From the NCBI RefSeq assembly GCF_007830455.1, contig NZ_VLLB01000010.1:62001-126000 (forward strand): 64,000 bases of DNA, given 5' to 3'. Shown piece after piece: positions 38,258 through 46,342 of the stretch; the stretch's first letter is position 1; the number at the start of each line of letters is the position of its first letter. A program made the position numbers and the translations under genes. A model generated the notes under the pieces. The model was not told where the DNA came from. It did no database searches and saw nothing but the letters and a program-made list of their open reading frames with translations. The stretch comes from Pseudoduganella lurida. Lineage in GTDB: Bacteria > Pseudomonadota > Gammaproteobacteria > Burkholderiales > Burkholderiaceae_D.

Positions 38258-39208
38258 TCAGGGCTGGGCCACGGCTTCCGACGGCACCGGCGGCGCCGCC
38301 GGCACGGGCGCGGAGCCAGGTACAGGGACCGGAGCAGAGACCGGCGCCGGCTTCGGCATCGTCAGCACATCCAGGATCGCCGCGCTTTCCGCATCCGGCA
38401 CGCCGTCGTAGTTGGCCTGGCGGTACTTGGTCTGGAACGCCACGATCACGTTGTGCGTGGCCTCGTCGAACACGCCCGTCTGCGGTACCGCGTAGCCGTG
38501 CTGCGCCAGCTTCTGCTGGAACCACACGGCATCGGGCACGGCCGCCTCGTACTTCATGCGCTGCACGGCCACCTGGGCGGCATCCGGCCACAGCACCAGG
38601 CCCGCATCGGCCAGCTGCTTCCACGGGAACAGGGGGCCGGGATCCTGCTTGCGCTGCGGCGCGATGTCGGAATGCGCCAGGATGTTCTCGGGGGCGACCT
38701 TGTAGCGCGCCACGATGTCCTTCAGCAGCGGGATCAGCTTGTCGATCTGCGCCTGCGGGAACGGGTAGTACTGGCGGCGGCCATCCGGCGTTTCCACGAA
38801 ACCGGGATTGACGATCTCGATACCCAGCGAGCTGTAATTGAGGTTGGTGAAGTTCTTCCAGTTCGACAGGCCGGCATGCCAGGCCACGTCCTTCTCGTCC
38901 ACCAGCGCGTAGAACTTGGGCTGCGCCTCGTCCGTCAGCAGGTAGTGCGCGCTGACTTCGCGCTCCGTCAGCAGCATGATCGACCGGGGCAGGTCGGAGA
39001 CCGTGTAGTGCAGCACGATGAAGCGCACGCGCGGCGCCTGGCCCTTCGCCGTCAGCGAACGGTCCACCTGGTACAGCGGCGTCGGTGCGGGTTTTGCCGC
39101 CGCGGCCGGCGCGGTGGTGCCGGTGGCCCCGGTCGGGGTGGAAGGCGTCGTCGCGCAGCCGGCCAGCGCGGCGGCACACAGGGAGGCAAGCAGGAGTTTC
39201 GTCATCAT
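38258..39208 (-). CDS. amiD: AmiD-like N-acetylmuramoyl-L-alanine amidase lipoprotein
   Basis: This zinc amidase separates the stem peptide from MurNAc. The 316-residue protein has lipobox LAGC (C18), so it is a lipoprotein. The amidase_2 domain has H67 (FIVLHYTVS), the WHAG motif, SLGIEIVNPG and AHSDIAPQRKQDPG with the second His and catalytic/zinc Asp. Residues about 225-285 form a peptidoglycan-binding domain (AVWFQQKLAQHGYAVPQTGVFDEAT), and a Pro/Ala/Val tail follows. Two consecutive ATGs can start it, with no clear ribosome site; a hexamer tandem repeat fills the space to the kinase gene. Confidence 0.93.
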   Translation of the reverse strand: MMTKLLLASLCAAALAGCATTPSTPTGATGTTAPAAAAKPAPTPLYQVDRSLTAKGQAPRVRFIVLHYTVSDLPRSIMLLTEREVSAHYLLTDEAQPKFYALVDEKDVAWHAGLSNWKNFTNLNYSSLGIEIVNPGFVETPDGRRQYYPFPQAQIDKLIPLLKDIVARYKVAPENILAHSDIAPQRKQDPGPLFPWKQLADAGLVLWPDAAQVAVQRMKYEAAVPDAVWFQQKLAQHGYAVPQTGVFDEATHNVIVAFQTKYRQANYDGVPDAESAAILDVLTMPKPAPVSAPVPVPGSAPVPAAPPVPSEAVAQP

Positions 39209-39219
39209 CGTGTTGGTAA

Positions 39220-39249
39220 GCGTTGGCGTTAGCGTTGGCGTTGGCGTTC
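39220..39249. repeat. Hexanucleotide tandem repeat between the kinase and amidase genes
   Basis: Five units of GCGTTN (GCGTTG, GCGTTA, GCGTTG, GCGTTG, GCGTTC) fill the short space between the kinase stop codon and the amidase start, where the amidase ribosome site should be. Copy-number change would shift spacing by six bases and keep any reading frame. Confidence 0.75.
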
Positions 39250-40156
39250 AGGGTTGCGGGCGCGCCGCCAGCCGCGCCGCGGCGGCATGGGGACGGGCAG
39301 TCTTCTGTTGCAGCGCGACCGATGCCGCCAGTGTAGCGCGCATCGATTGCAGGATGAGCGGATGCAGTGCAGCCGCGCGGCCGGACAGCACCACGGGACG
39401 GGCGCCGAAGCGGTTCACGAGCGCCTGCGCCAGCCGCGCCAGTTCCACGCCGGCCTGCGTGAGGATCTCGCGCGCCTCGCCATCGCGCTCGGCGGCCTGC
39501 GCCACGGCCAGCGCCAGCTGCCCGATTTCGCCCCGTGCGCGCGTGTAGATGAACTGGCGCGAGAACGACCAGTCGCTGCCGCCCACGTGGTCGAACACGG
39601 CCTGGGCCAGCGGCGACTCGCGCCAGGCGCCGGGTGCCTCATCCTCGCGGCGCCAGATGCGGCGCATCGCCTCGCGGGCGATCCAGAAGCCGCCACCGCC
39701 ATCGTCGAGCGTCACGCCGCGGCCGCCCGCGCGGTGCAGCACGCCGGTGTCGTCGATGTAGGCGCCGATCGAGCCGGTGCCCGCGTAGACGAGGTAGCCG
39801 GCGCCCGGGTCGAAGGCATCCAGGTAGGCGATCTCGATATCGTTGCAGACGGTGACGTGTTCCGGCGCCACGCCGAGGAATTCGGCCAGCCACGCGGCCA
39901 GCACGCCGCTCTCCCCGCCGAAGCCCGTCAGGCCCGCGTGGATGCGGCCGGGCTTGGCGTATGCCAGCACCTGCTGCGCGAGGATGCCGAAGGTGACGCG
40001 CAACTGCTCGCGGCCGGCCGGGTGGGCCATCTGCAGCGCGGACGCACCGGCCACGTGTCCCTCGGCCAGCACCGTGCCGGCGGCATCGGCCAGCGCCCAG
40101 CGCGTCTGCGTGCCGCCGGCATCGATGCCCAGGCCCGGTGCGCCCGTCGTGTCCAT
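39248..40156 (-). CDS. BadF/BcrA-type sugar kinase (GlcNAc/MurNAc kinase-like)
   Basis: This is an ASKHA-fold ATPase of 302 residues in the BadF/BadG/BcrA/BcrD family, which includes eukaryotic GlcNAc kinase and bacterial MurK (phosphorylates MurNAc and GlcNAc). It shows the phosphate-1 loop GLGIDAGGTQTRWAL (D12 region), NDIEIAYLDAF, the phosphate-2 loop VYAGTGSIGAYI, DDGGGGFWIAREAMRR and the adenosine motif VVLSGRAAALHP. The ATG overlaps the glycosidase stop (TAATG). Beside murQ and a permease gene, the best guess is a kinase that makes MurNAc-6-phosphate for MurQ. Confidence 0.85.
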   Translation of the reverse strand: MDTTGAPGLGIDAGGTQTRWALADAAGTVLAEGHVAGASALQMAHPAGREQLRVTFGILAQQVLAYAKPGRIHAGLTGFGGESGVLAAWLAEFLGVAPEHVTVCNDIEIAYLDAFDPGAGYLVYAGTGSIGAYIDDTGVLHRAGGRGVTLDDGGGGFWIAREAMRRIWRREDEAPGAWRESPLAQAVFDHVGGSDWSFSRQFIYTRARGEIGQLALAVAQAAERDGEAREILTQAGVELARLAQALVNRFGARPVVLSGRAAALHPLILQSMRATLAASVALQQKTARPHAAAARLAARPQP

Positions 40157-41796
40157 TACAGTTTCGCGCTGGCGCGCGCGCTTTCGTTGCCGAGCCGGTC
40201 GACGGCCGTGACGACCACGGCGCGCGCCGGCAGTCCGCCCACGTCCGCCAGCACGATCTCGTTCTTCGTGGCGGGCGACACCGTGAAGCGCCACTCATCG
40301 CCGTAGCGGGCCCAGATCGCATACGACACGGCGTTCTTCGACGTGCCCAGGGCCACGTTCAGCGCCCGGTCGCCCCGCTTGACCGCCACCACCGGTGCCT
40401 CGGGCGCCGTATCGCCCAGCCATGGCGAGGCCGGCACCAGCGCGGCGCTCTGATAGTTCTGCGTGCGCAGCTTGTCGTACAGGCCGCCCCGGTTCTGCAT
40501 CAGCGCCACCATCGAGAAGTGCACGTGGCCCTGTGCGGCGGGACGGGTGCGCGTGACGTCGATCTGCTGCACGATCTCGTCGTTCCCGAACGGCTTCGCG
40601 CTGCCATCGGCCACGCGGCTGGTGAACAGGCCGGGGAAGATGTGGCGGCCGCGCGTGTTCTGCGCCAGCCAGTAGTCGAGCAGCACGGGATAGGCCTGCG
40701 GCGCCTGGGCGATCGGCCAGTACAGCTGCGGCGCCAGGTAGTCCAGCCAGCCCTTCTGCAGCCACAGTTCGGCATCCGCGTACAGCTTGTCGTACTGCGA
40801 GAAGCCGGCGATGCCGCGCGGGCGGCGGTCCGGCCGGCCGATGCCGAACGGGCTGATGCCGAACTTCACCCAGGACTTCTCGCGGCGAATGCCCAGATAG
40901 ATCTGCTCGATCAGCCGGTCCACGTTCTGGCGCCGCCAGGCCGCGCGGTCCAGCGTGCCGCCGCCGGCCACGTAGCGCTGCCACGATGGCTGGTCGGGGA
41001 ACGGCAGCTCCGGCTTCTGCCACGCCGGCGTGTCCAGCGCGGCCGTCTCGCCGCCCGAGGCATTCGGCGCCTCGATCGGGTACGGATAAAAATAGTCGTC
41101 GATGTGCACGCCGTCGATATCGTAGCGGCGCACCACGTCCAGGATCACGCCCAGCGTGTGCGCCGAAGCGGATTCCTCGCCCGGGTCCATCCACAGGAAT
41201 TTGCCATAGGTTTTGACGGCCTGCGGATTGGTGTTGGCGATGTGGTCCTTCGACAGCGTGGCGCGATTCGTGTTCATGCGCGCGCGGTAGGGATTGAACC
41301 AGGCATGCAGCTCCATGCCGCGCGCATGGGCCTGGGCGATCCAGAACTGCAGGGGATCCCAGGCCGGCTGCGGTTCGCGGCCCTGCTTGCCCGTCAGGTA
41401 TTCGGACCAGGGTTCCAGCTGCGACGGATAGATGGCATCGGCCGCGGAACGCACCTGCAGCACGATGGCGTTCAGGTTCAATGCCTTGGCGCGGTCCAGG
41501 ATGGCGATGGCTTCGGCCTGCTGCTTCGCGGGCGGCAGGTTGCTGCGGCTGGGCCAGTCGATATTGGCGACGGTGGACACCCAGGCGGCGCGGAATTCGC
41601 GCGGCGCGGCCGGCGGCTGCTCGCCCGTGTAGCGCGGCGGTTCCGGATGCGGCACGGGGCCGGCGGCCGGCGTGCCGGCGGGGCGGACGGGACGCGTGGG
41701 CGTCGTGGAGCACGCCGCCATCAGCGCCGCCAGGGCACCGGCCGCGCCGGCGGACAGCATGAGCCGCTTGTTACGATCGAAGGACAAAACCACCAC
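40156..41796 (-). CDS. DigH/YddW-like glycoside hydrolase lipoprotein (GHL10)
   Basis: This 546-residue protein has lipobox MAAC (C29) and a GHL10 (DUF187) TIM-barrel: EFRAAWVSTVANIDWPS, NLNAIVLQVRSAADAIYPS, GMELHAWFNPYRAR and DIDGVHIDDYFYPYPI with acidic residues at the expected catalytic site, then LYADAELWLQKGWLDYLAPQLYWPI. The C-terminal 90 residues look like a fibronectin-type III domain. E. coli DigH (YddW) is a lipoprotein that cuts glycan strands lacking stem peptides, which fits the amidase next door. The permease gene lies 80 bp upstream. Confidence 0.88.
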   Translation of the reverse strand: MVVLSFDRNKRLMLSAGAAGALAALMAACSTTPTRPVRPAGTPAAGPVPHPEPPRYTGEQPPAAPREFRAAWVSTVANIDWPSRSNLPPAKQQAEAIAILDRAKALNLNAIVLQVRSAADAIYPSQLEPWSEYLTGKQGREPQPAWDPLQFWIAQAHARGMELHAWFNPYRARMNTNRATLSKDHIANTNPQAVKTYGKFLWMDPGEESASAHTLGVILDVVRRYDIDGVHIDDYFYPYPIEAPNASGGETAALDTPAWQKPELPFPDQPSWQRYVAGGGTLDRAAWRRQNVDRLIEQIYLGIRREKSWVKFGISPFGIGRPDRRPRGIAGFSQYDKLYADAELWLQKGWLDYLAPQLYWPIAQAPQAYPVLLDYWLAQNTRGRHIFPGLFTSRVADGSAKPFGNDEIVQQIDVTRTRPAAQGHVHFSMVALMQNRGGLYDKLRTQNYQSAALVPASPWLGDTAPEAPVVAVKRGDRALNVALGTSKNAVSYAIWARYGDEWRFTVSPATKNEIVLADVGGLPARAVVVTAVDRLGNESARASAKL

Positions 41797-41876
41797 TCCC
41801 AGTCAAAAAACGCGGCAACATTGTAATACCGTTAATCGGGAACGGCCGTCCGGCTGCCCACTCGTGTCCGGCCGGT

Positions 41877-43139
41877 TCACTTCCGGCCGAACTCCGGATC
41901 GACCTTCACCAGCGCCGTCATCACGAACGCGGGAATCGTCGCCAGGCAGGCCCAGATGAAGAAGTGCTGGTAGCCCATCGCCTCCTGCAGCTTGCCGCTG
42001 ACCATCTGCGGCACCATCATCCCCAGCGCCATGAAGCCGGTGCAGATCGCGTAGTGCGCCGTCTTGTGCGCGCCATCGGCCACCATGATCATGAACATCA
42101 GGTACGAAGCGAAACCGAAGCCGTAGCCGAACTGCTCGACGGCCAGCGCGGCGCCGATGATGCCCAGATCCTGCGGCTGCGCCTGCGACAGGTAGATGAA
42201 CACCAGGTCCGGCAGGTGCACGATGAATGCCATCGGCCACAGGCAGCGCTTCAGGCCGAAGCGGGCGATCGCCACGCCGCCCAGCAGGCCGCCGGCCGTC
42301 AGCGCCACGATGCCGACGGTGCCGTACACGAAGCCCACCTGTTCGTTGTCCAGGCCCAGCCCGCCCTTCGCCAGCGGATCGAGCAGGAACGGCACGGCCA
42401 TCTTCAGCAGTTGCGATTCGCCGAGGCGGAACAGCAGAAGGAAGCCGAGGATCGTGAGGATGCCGGGCTTGCGGAAGAACGCCCCGAAGGTGGTGAAGAA
42501 TTCGGTGAACGGGCTGCCCTGCAGGCGCGCGGGCGTGTCGGCGGCGGGGCGCGGCAGCATGAAGAAATGCCACACGCACAGCAGCGCGAACACGGCGCCC
42601 AGCAGGCCGAAGACATAGGCCCAGGCCACGTGCGGATCGCCGGTGCGCTTGATCAGGAGGCCGGCCAGCGCCACCAGCGCGCCCTGGCCCGTGATGTTGG
42701 CCAGCCGGTAGAAGGTGCTGCGCACGCCCACGTACGCGGCCTGCTCCTTCTGGCCCAGCGCCAGGATGTAGAAGCCGTCCGCCGCGATGTCGTGCGTGGC
42801 GGAGGCAAACGCCATCAGCCACAGTACCGCCAGGCTCACCTGGAAGAACGCCGGCAGGTGCGTGGTAAATGCCACCAGCGCCAGCGCCACGCCCACCACG
42901 CCCTGCAGCAGCACGGTCCACTGGCGCTTGGTGCCGAACATCTCCACGATGGGCGCCCACAGGGGCTTGATCACCCAGGGCAGGTACAGCCACGACGTGT
43001 AGAAGGCGATGTCGGTATTGGAGAAGCCGGTGTTCTTGTACATCACCAGCGACAGCGACATGACGGCGAAATAGGGAATGCCCTGGCCGAAGTAGAGGGT
43101 GGGCACCCACCACCAGGGATTGCGCTGCACTGCGTTCAT
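41877..43139 (-). CDS. MFS permease, AmpG/MurT-like
   Basis: This is an inner-membrane transporter with about 12 helices, 420 residues from the ATG at 43139 (an in-frame GTG lies one codon earlier; AAGGAA fits the ATG). NPWWWVPTLYFGQGIPYFAVMSLSLVMYKNTG and FYTSWLYLPWVIKPLWAPIVEMFG are hallmarks of the AmpG branch that imports anhydro-muropeptides. The shorter members beside murK and murQ in Bacteroidetes (MurT of Tannerella) carry MurNAc. Here it is 12 bp after murQ, so the substrate is probably MurNAc, GlcNAc-MurNAc or an anhydro sugar. Confidence 0.88.
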   Translation of the reverse strand: MNAVQRNPWWWVPTLYFGQGIPYFAVMSLSLVMYKNTGFSNTDIAFYTSWLYLPWVIKPLWAPIVEMFGTKRQWTVLLQGVVGVALALVAFTTHLPAFFQVSLAVLWLMAFASATHDIAADGFYILALGQKEQAAYVGVRSTFYRLANITGQGALVALAGLLIKRTGDPHVAWAYVFGLLGAVFALLCVWHFFMLPRPAADTPARLQGSPFTEFFTTFGAFFRKPGILTILGFLLLFRLGESQLLKMAVPFLLDPLAKGGLGLDNEQVGFVYGTVGIVALTAGGLLGGVAIARFGLKRCLWPMAFIVHLPDLVFIYLSQAQPQDLGIIGAALAVEQFGYGFGFASYLMFMIMVADGAHKTAHYAICTGFMALGMMVPQMVSGKLQEAMGYQHFFIWACLATIPAFVMTALVKVDPEFGRK

Positions 43140-43151
43140 CACTTCCTTTGT

Positions 43152-44033
43152 TCAGGTATTCAGGGCCCCGCGCACGCTGCCGCGGGCGCGCGACAGCAGG
43201 CTCCGGGCCTGCGCCACCGGCACTTTCTTGAGCAGCGCCACGATGGCCACCTTGACATGGAAACCGCAGTCCTCCAGCGCGGCCCGCGCGGCGGCTTCGT
43301 CGGCCCCGGTGGCATGCACCGTCAGGCGCACCGTGCGCGCGAACAGCTTGGCGTTGGTGGGTTTCAAGTCTACCATCAAGTTTCCGTACACCTTGTGCAG
43401 GCGGACCATGATGGCGCTGGAGATCGTGTTCAGCGCGATCTTCTGCGACGTGCCCGCTTTCAGCCGCGTGCTGCCGGAAATGACCTCGGCACCCGTGTCC
43501 AGCGTGATGCCATGGTCGGCCGCGCGCGCCACTGGCGCATCGACGTTGTTGGCGATGCCGATCGTCAGCGCCCCCGCTTCGCGCGCCGCCCGCAACGCAC
43601 CCAGCACGTACGGCGTGCCGCCCGATGCCGCCAGCGCCAGCACCACGTCATTGCGGGTCGGCTGAACGGCCTGCAGGTCGCGGGCGCCCTGCGCCGTGTC
43701 GTCCTCCGCGCCTTCGACCGCCATGTACATCGCCGACGGGCCGCCGGCCAGCAGCGCCACGGCCCGTTCGTGCGGCCACGAGAAGGTGGGGTACAGCTCC
43801 ACGCTGTCCAGCACCCCGAGCCGTCCGGAGGTGCCGGCACCCACGTACAGCAGCCGGCCACCCGCCTCGATGCGGGGCACGGCGGCCTCGATGGCGGCGG
43901 CGATCGCGGGGCAGGCATCGCGCACCGCACGTACCGCGTTGAACTGGTCGTCCACGAAGGCCGCCACCAGGCGCGGGATCGGGTATTCGTCCAGCCGCGT
44001 GTGTTCGCTGCTTGGCGTTTCGGTCTTCAACAT
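43152..44033 (-). CDS. murQ: N-acetylmuramic acid 6-phosphate etherase
   Basis: MurQ cleaves the lactyl ether of MurNAc-6-phosphate, giving GlcNAc-6-phosphate and D-lactate, in the cytoplasm. The 293-residue protein has the SIS fold motifs LLYVGAGTSGRLGVLDSVELYPTF, the active-site acidic segment AVEGAEDDTAQGARD, ALAASGGTPYVLGALR, and the signature EVISGSTRLKAGTSQKIALNTISSAIMVRL. The start MLKTETPSSEHTR was chosen because the upstream frame runs into the gntR gene. It is 10 bp after gntR and 12 bp before the permease gene. Confidence 0.96.
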   Translation of the reverse strand: MLKTETPSSEHTRLDEYPIPRLVAAFVDDQFNAVRAVRDACPAIAAAIEAAVPRIEAGGRLLYVGAGTSGRLGVLDSVELYPTFSWPHERAVALLAGGPSAMYMAVEGAEDDTAQGARDLQAVQPTRNDVVLALAASGGTPYVLGALRAAREAGALTIGIANNVDAPVARAADHGITLDTGAEVISGSTRLKAGTSQKIALNTISSAIMVRLHKVYGNLMVDLKPTNAKLFARTVRLTVHATGADEAAARAALEDCGFHVKVAIVALLKKVPVAQARSLLSRARGSVRGALNT

Positions 44034-44043
44034 GGTCGGTTCC

Positions 44044-44769
44044 TTAGCCGCGCCGCATTTCGGCCACGAAGTCGTAATGGTCGCTGCGGCAGTAGGAATG
44101 CGTGAGTTCCACCGCCTCGCCGCTGTCGAGATACGCGATGCGGGTGATGAACAGCACGGCCTCGCCTTCCGGCACATCCAGCTGGCGCGCCAGGTCGGCC
44201 GGCGCATTCATCGCGCGGATATGCTGCAATGCGCGGGCCGGCGCCTTGCCGTTGCTTTCCAGGTAGCGGTACAGCGAATCGCCCACCGCTTCCGGGTCCG
44301 GGATCACGGTGGCCGGCAGCACGCTCACTTCATAGGCCATCGCCACGTCGTCCGCCGTGCGCAGCCGCTCCAGCCGCGCCACCTTCGTGTTGGGCGACAG
44401 GCCCAGGCTCATCTGCTCGTCCGCGCTGGCGATCACGAGCGCCCGCTTCAGCCACAGCGAGCCGGGCTGGTAGCCGCGCTGCTGCAACTGCTCGGAAAAG
44501 CTGGACAGGTTCGACAGCGGCTGCTCGATGCGCGGCGCGATGTAGTTGCCGGAGCCGCGCTTGCGCACGACGAGGCCCTGCTCCACCAGCTGGTCGATCG
44601 CCTTGCGGGCCGTCACGCGCGACACGTTCAGCTGCTCGGACAGCGTGCGTTCGGAGGGCAGCGCCTGGTCCACCTGGTAGCGGCCGGCGCGCACGTCGTC
44701 CGTCAGCTTGCGCGCGATCTGCATGTACAGCGGTGAATTGTCGGTGGTTTCCCGGGCTTGGGCGGTCAT
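44044..44769 (-). CDS. GntR/HutC-family regulator (UTRA domain)
   Basis: This is a repressor-type regulator of 241 residues. The N-terminal winged HTH (SPLYMQIARKLTDDVRAGRYQ, PSERTLSEQLNVSRVTARKAIDQLVEQGLVVRKRGSGNYIAP) is followed by a UTRA ligand-binding domain (about 90-235), the fold that binds GlcNAc-6-P or related sugar phosphates in NagR/DasR. GAGGAG 7 nt before the ATG at 44769 decides the start. It heads the murQ run and is divergent from dadA across 203 bp carrying two TGGNCCAATG repeats. The likely inducer is GlcNAc-6-P or MurNAc-6-P. Confidence 0.92.
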   Translation of the reverse strand: MTAQARETTDNSPLYMQIARKLTDDVRAGRYQVDQALPSERTLSEQLNVSRVTARKAIDQLVEQGLVVRKRGSGNYIAPRIEQPLSNLSSFSEQLQQRGYQPGSLWLKRALVIASADEQMSLGLSPNTKVARLERLRTADDVAMAYEVSVLPATVIPDPEAVGDSLYRYLESNGKAPARALQHIRAMNAPADLARQLDVPEGEAVLFITRIAYLDSGEAVELTHSYCRSDHYDFVAEMRRG

Positions 44770-44837
44770 TGCGGTCTCCTCTACGGCCATAGTGTAACGG
44801 CGAAGCGCGCCGGATGCCGCTTTCAAGCTGCATGAAG

Positions 44838-44859
44838 TGGGCCAATGCGTGGACCAATG
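44838..44859. promoter_or_regulatory. TGGNCCAATG direct repeats between gntR and dadA
   Basis: TGGGCCAATG (44838-44847) and TGGACCAATG (44850-44859) repeat 12 bp apart; each contains the small palindrome TGGNCCA. They lie 69-90 bp upstream of gntR and 114-135 bp upstream of dadA. TGG/CCA halves also occur in sites of GntR-type sugar regulators, so this may be the operator for the local GntR protein. Confidence 0.4.
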
Positions 44860-44972
44860 AGAGGGCCCATGATTAAGCCCATGAGATGCGGTTATGCCCC
44901 CCGCAACAGCTTTCATTGGCTGGCCGTGCGGGGCGGCACGTAAGCTGGCTGCCCCGGTCAAGGAAAGGCAAG

Positions 44973-46223
44973 ATGCGGCATTCGGCACACCAGGTGGTGG
45001 TCATCGGCGGCGGCGTGGTGGGACTGACGACGGCGTGGTGGCTGCTGGAAGCGGGTTTTCGCGTGACGCTGCTGGAACGCTCCCACGAGGTGGGCGGCGG
45101 CGCCAGCTACCGCAACGGCGGCCAGCTGAGCTATCGCTACGTGGCGCCGCTGGCCGATGCGGGCGTGCCGTTCAAGGCGCTGCGCTGGCTGTGGCAGGAA
45201 GCGGGGCCGCTGCGCTTCCGGCCCGAGGCGGACCTGCGTCAATGGCGCTGGCTGGGCGCCTTCCTCGCCAACTGCAGCGGCGCGCGCAACCGGCGCACCA
45301 CGGCCAAGCTGCTGGAACTGGGGGAACACAGCCGCCGGATGATGGCGCAGCTGGACCTGCCGCCCGCCGAATTCGGCTGGCGCGATGCGGGCAAGCTGGT
45401 GGTGTACCGCTCGCCGGCCCAGTTCAGGGCGGCCATCGCCAAGCCTTCCATCGATGCCGACCGCCGGGTGCTGTCCGGTGCCGAGGCGGCACAACTGGAG
45501 CCCGCGCTGGCCGAACTGGCGCCGCAGCTGGCGGGCGCCATCTTCAACGGCGGCGAGGCGGTGGCCGACTGCCACGCCTTCTGCCTGGCGCTGGAGCGCC
45601 GGCTGCATGCCCATCCCCGCTTCGACGGCATCGTCCACGCCACGGCGAAATACCTGTTCGCGGAAAACGGCCGCATCTCCGCCATCGAAACGGACAACGG
45701 CTGGGTCACCGGCGAACACTTCGTGCTGGCCGCCGGCATCCAGAGCCGCGACCTGGCCGCTACCGCCGGCATCGACCTGCCCCTGTATCCGCTGAAGGGC
45801 TACAGCCTGACGGCGCCGATCGGTACAGGGCACGCGGCCCCGCAGATCAGCGTGACGGACTTCGAACGCAAGACCCTGTATGCCCGCATCGGCGACCAGC
45901 TGCGCGTGGCGGCGATGGTGGACATGGTGGGCGAGGACGCGTCGCTGGACGAACGCCGCGTGGCCGGCCTGACACGCCTGGTGCGCGCCACGATGCCCCA
46001 TGCGGCCGACTACTCGCGCATCGAAGCGTGGGCCGGCCTGCGTCCTGCCACGCCGAACAGCGCCCCTCTCCTCGGCCCCACCGCGCACGGCAACCTGTGG
46101 CTGAACGTGGGCCATGGTCCCCTCGGCTTCACCTTCGCCGCCGGCACCGCCGCCCTCCTCGCCAGCCTGATGACGGGCCAGCCGACGCCGTTCGCCCTCG
46201 ACTTCCTCGCCTGGCGCGGCTGA
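44973..46223 (+). CDS. dadA: D-amino acid dehydrogenase (DadA-like FAD oxidoreductase)
   Basis: DadA oxidises D-alanine and other D-amino acids to 2-oxo acids, passing electrons to the respiratory chain at the inner membrane. The 416-residue protein starts MRHSAHQVVVIGGGVVGLTTAWWLL (FAD dinucleotide fold), then GGGASYRNGGQLSYRYVAPLADAGVPFKALRWLW as in E. coli DadA, YPLKGYSLTAPI, WAGLRPATPNSAPLLGPT and WLNVGHGPLGFTFAAGTAALLASLM. AAGGAAAGG before the ATG decides the start. Divergent from gntR, it can use D-Ala released by DdpX, LdcA and DacB. No alanine racemase gene follows. Confidence 0.9.
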   Translation: MRHSAHQVVVIGGGVVGLTTAWWLLEAGFRVTLLERSHEVGGGASYRNGGQLSYRYVAPLADAGVPFKALRWLWQEAGPLRFRPEADLRQWRWLGAFLANCSGARNRRTTAKLLELGEHSRRMMAQLDLPPAEFGWRDAGKLVVYRSPAQFRAAIAKPSIDADRRVLSGAEAAQLEPALAELAPQLAGAIFNGGEAVADCHAFCLALERRLHAHPRFDGIVHATAKYLFAENGRISAIETDNGWVTGEHFVLAAGIQSRDLAATAGIDLPLYPLKGYSLTAPIGTGHAAPQISVTDFERKTLYARIGDQLRVAAMVDMVGEDASLDERRVAGLTRLVRATMPHAADYSRIEAWAGLRPATPNSAPLLGPTAHGNLWLNVGHGPLGFTFAAGTAALLASLMTGQPTPFALDFLAWRG

Positions 46224-46239
46224 CAAACCGCGGCACATC

Positions 46240-46293
46240 GGGGACAGCCACCTATTTCCAGGAAATATTTCCCGGAAAATGGGGTCTGTCCCC
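46240..46293. repeat. REP element, family A, downstream of dadA
   Basis: A degenerate GGGGACAGCCACC (46240-46252) and GGGGTCTGTCCCC (46281-46293) face each other around a TTTCCAGGAAATATTTCCC palindrome. The layout matches the second and third copies at 1620-1673. It lies 16 bp after the dadA stop and may serve as its terminator. Confidence 0.75.
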
Positions 46294-46342
46294 ATTTTTG
46301 AGGAAACGGCGATAATGGCGCCTTTCCATTGTCCGACCTGCC

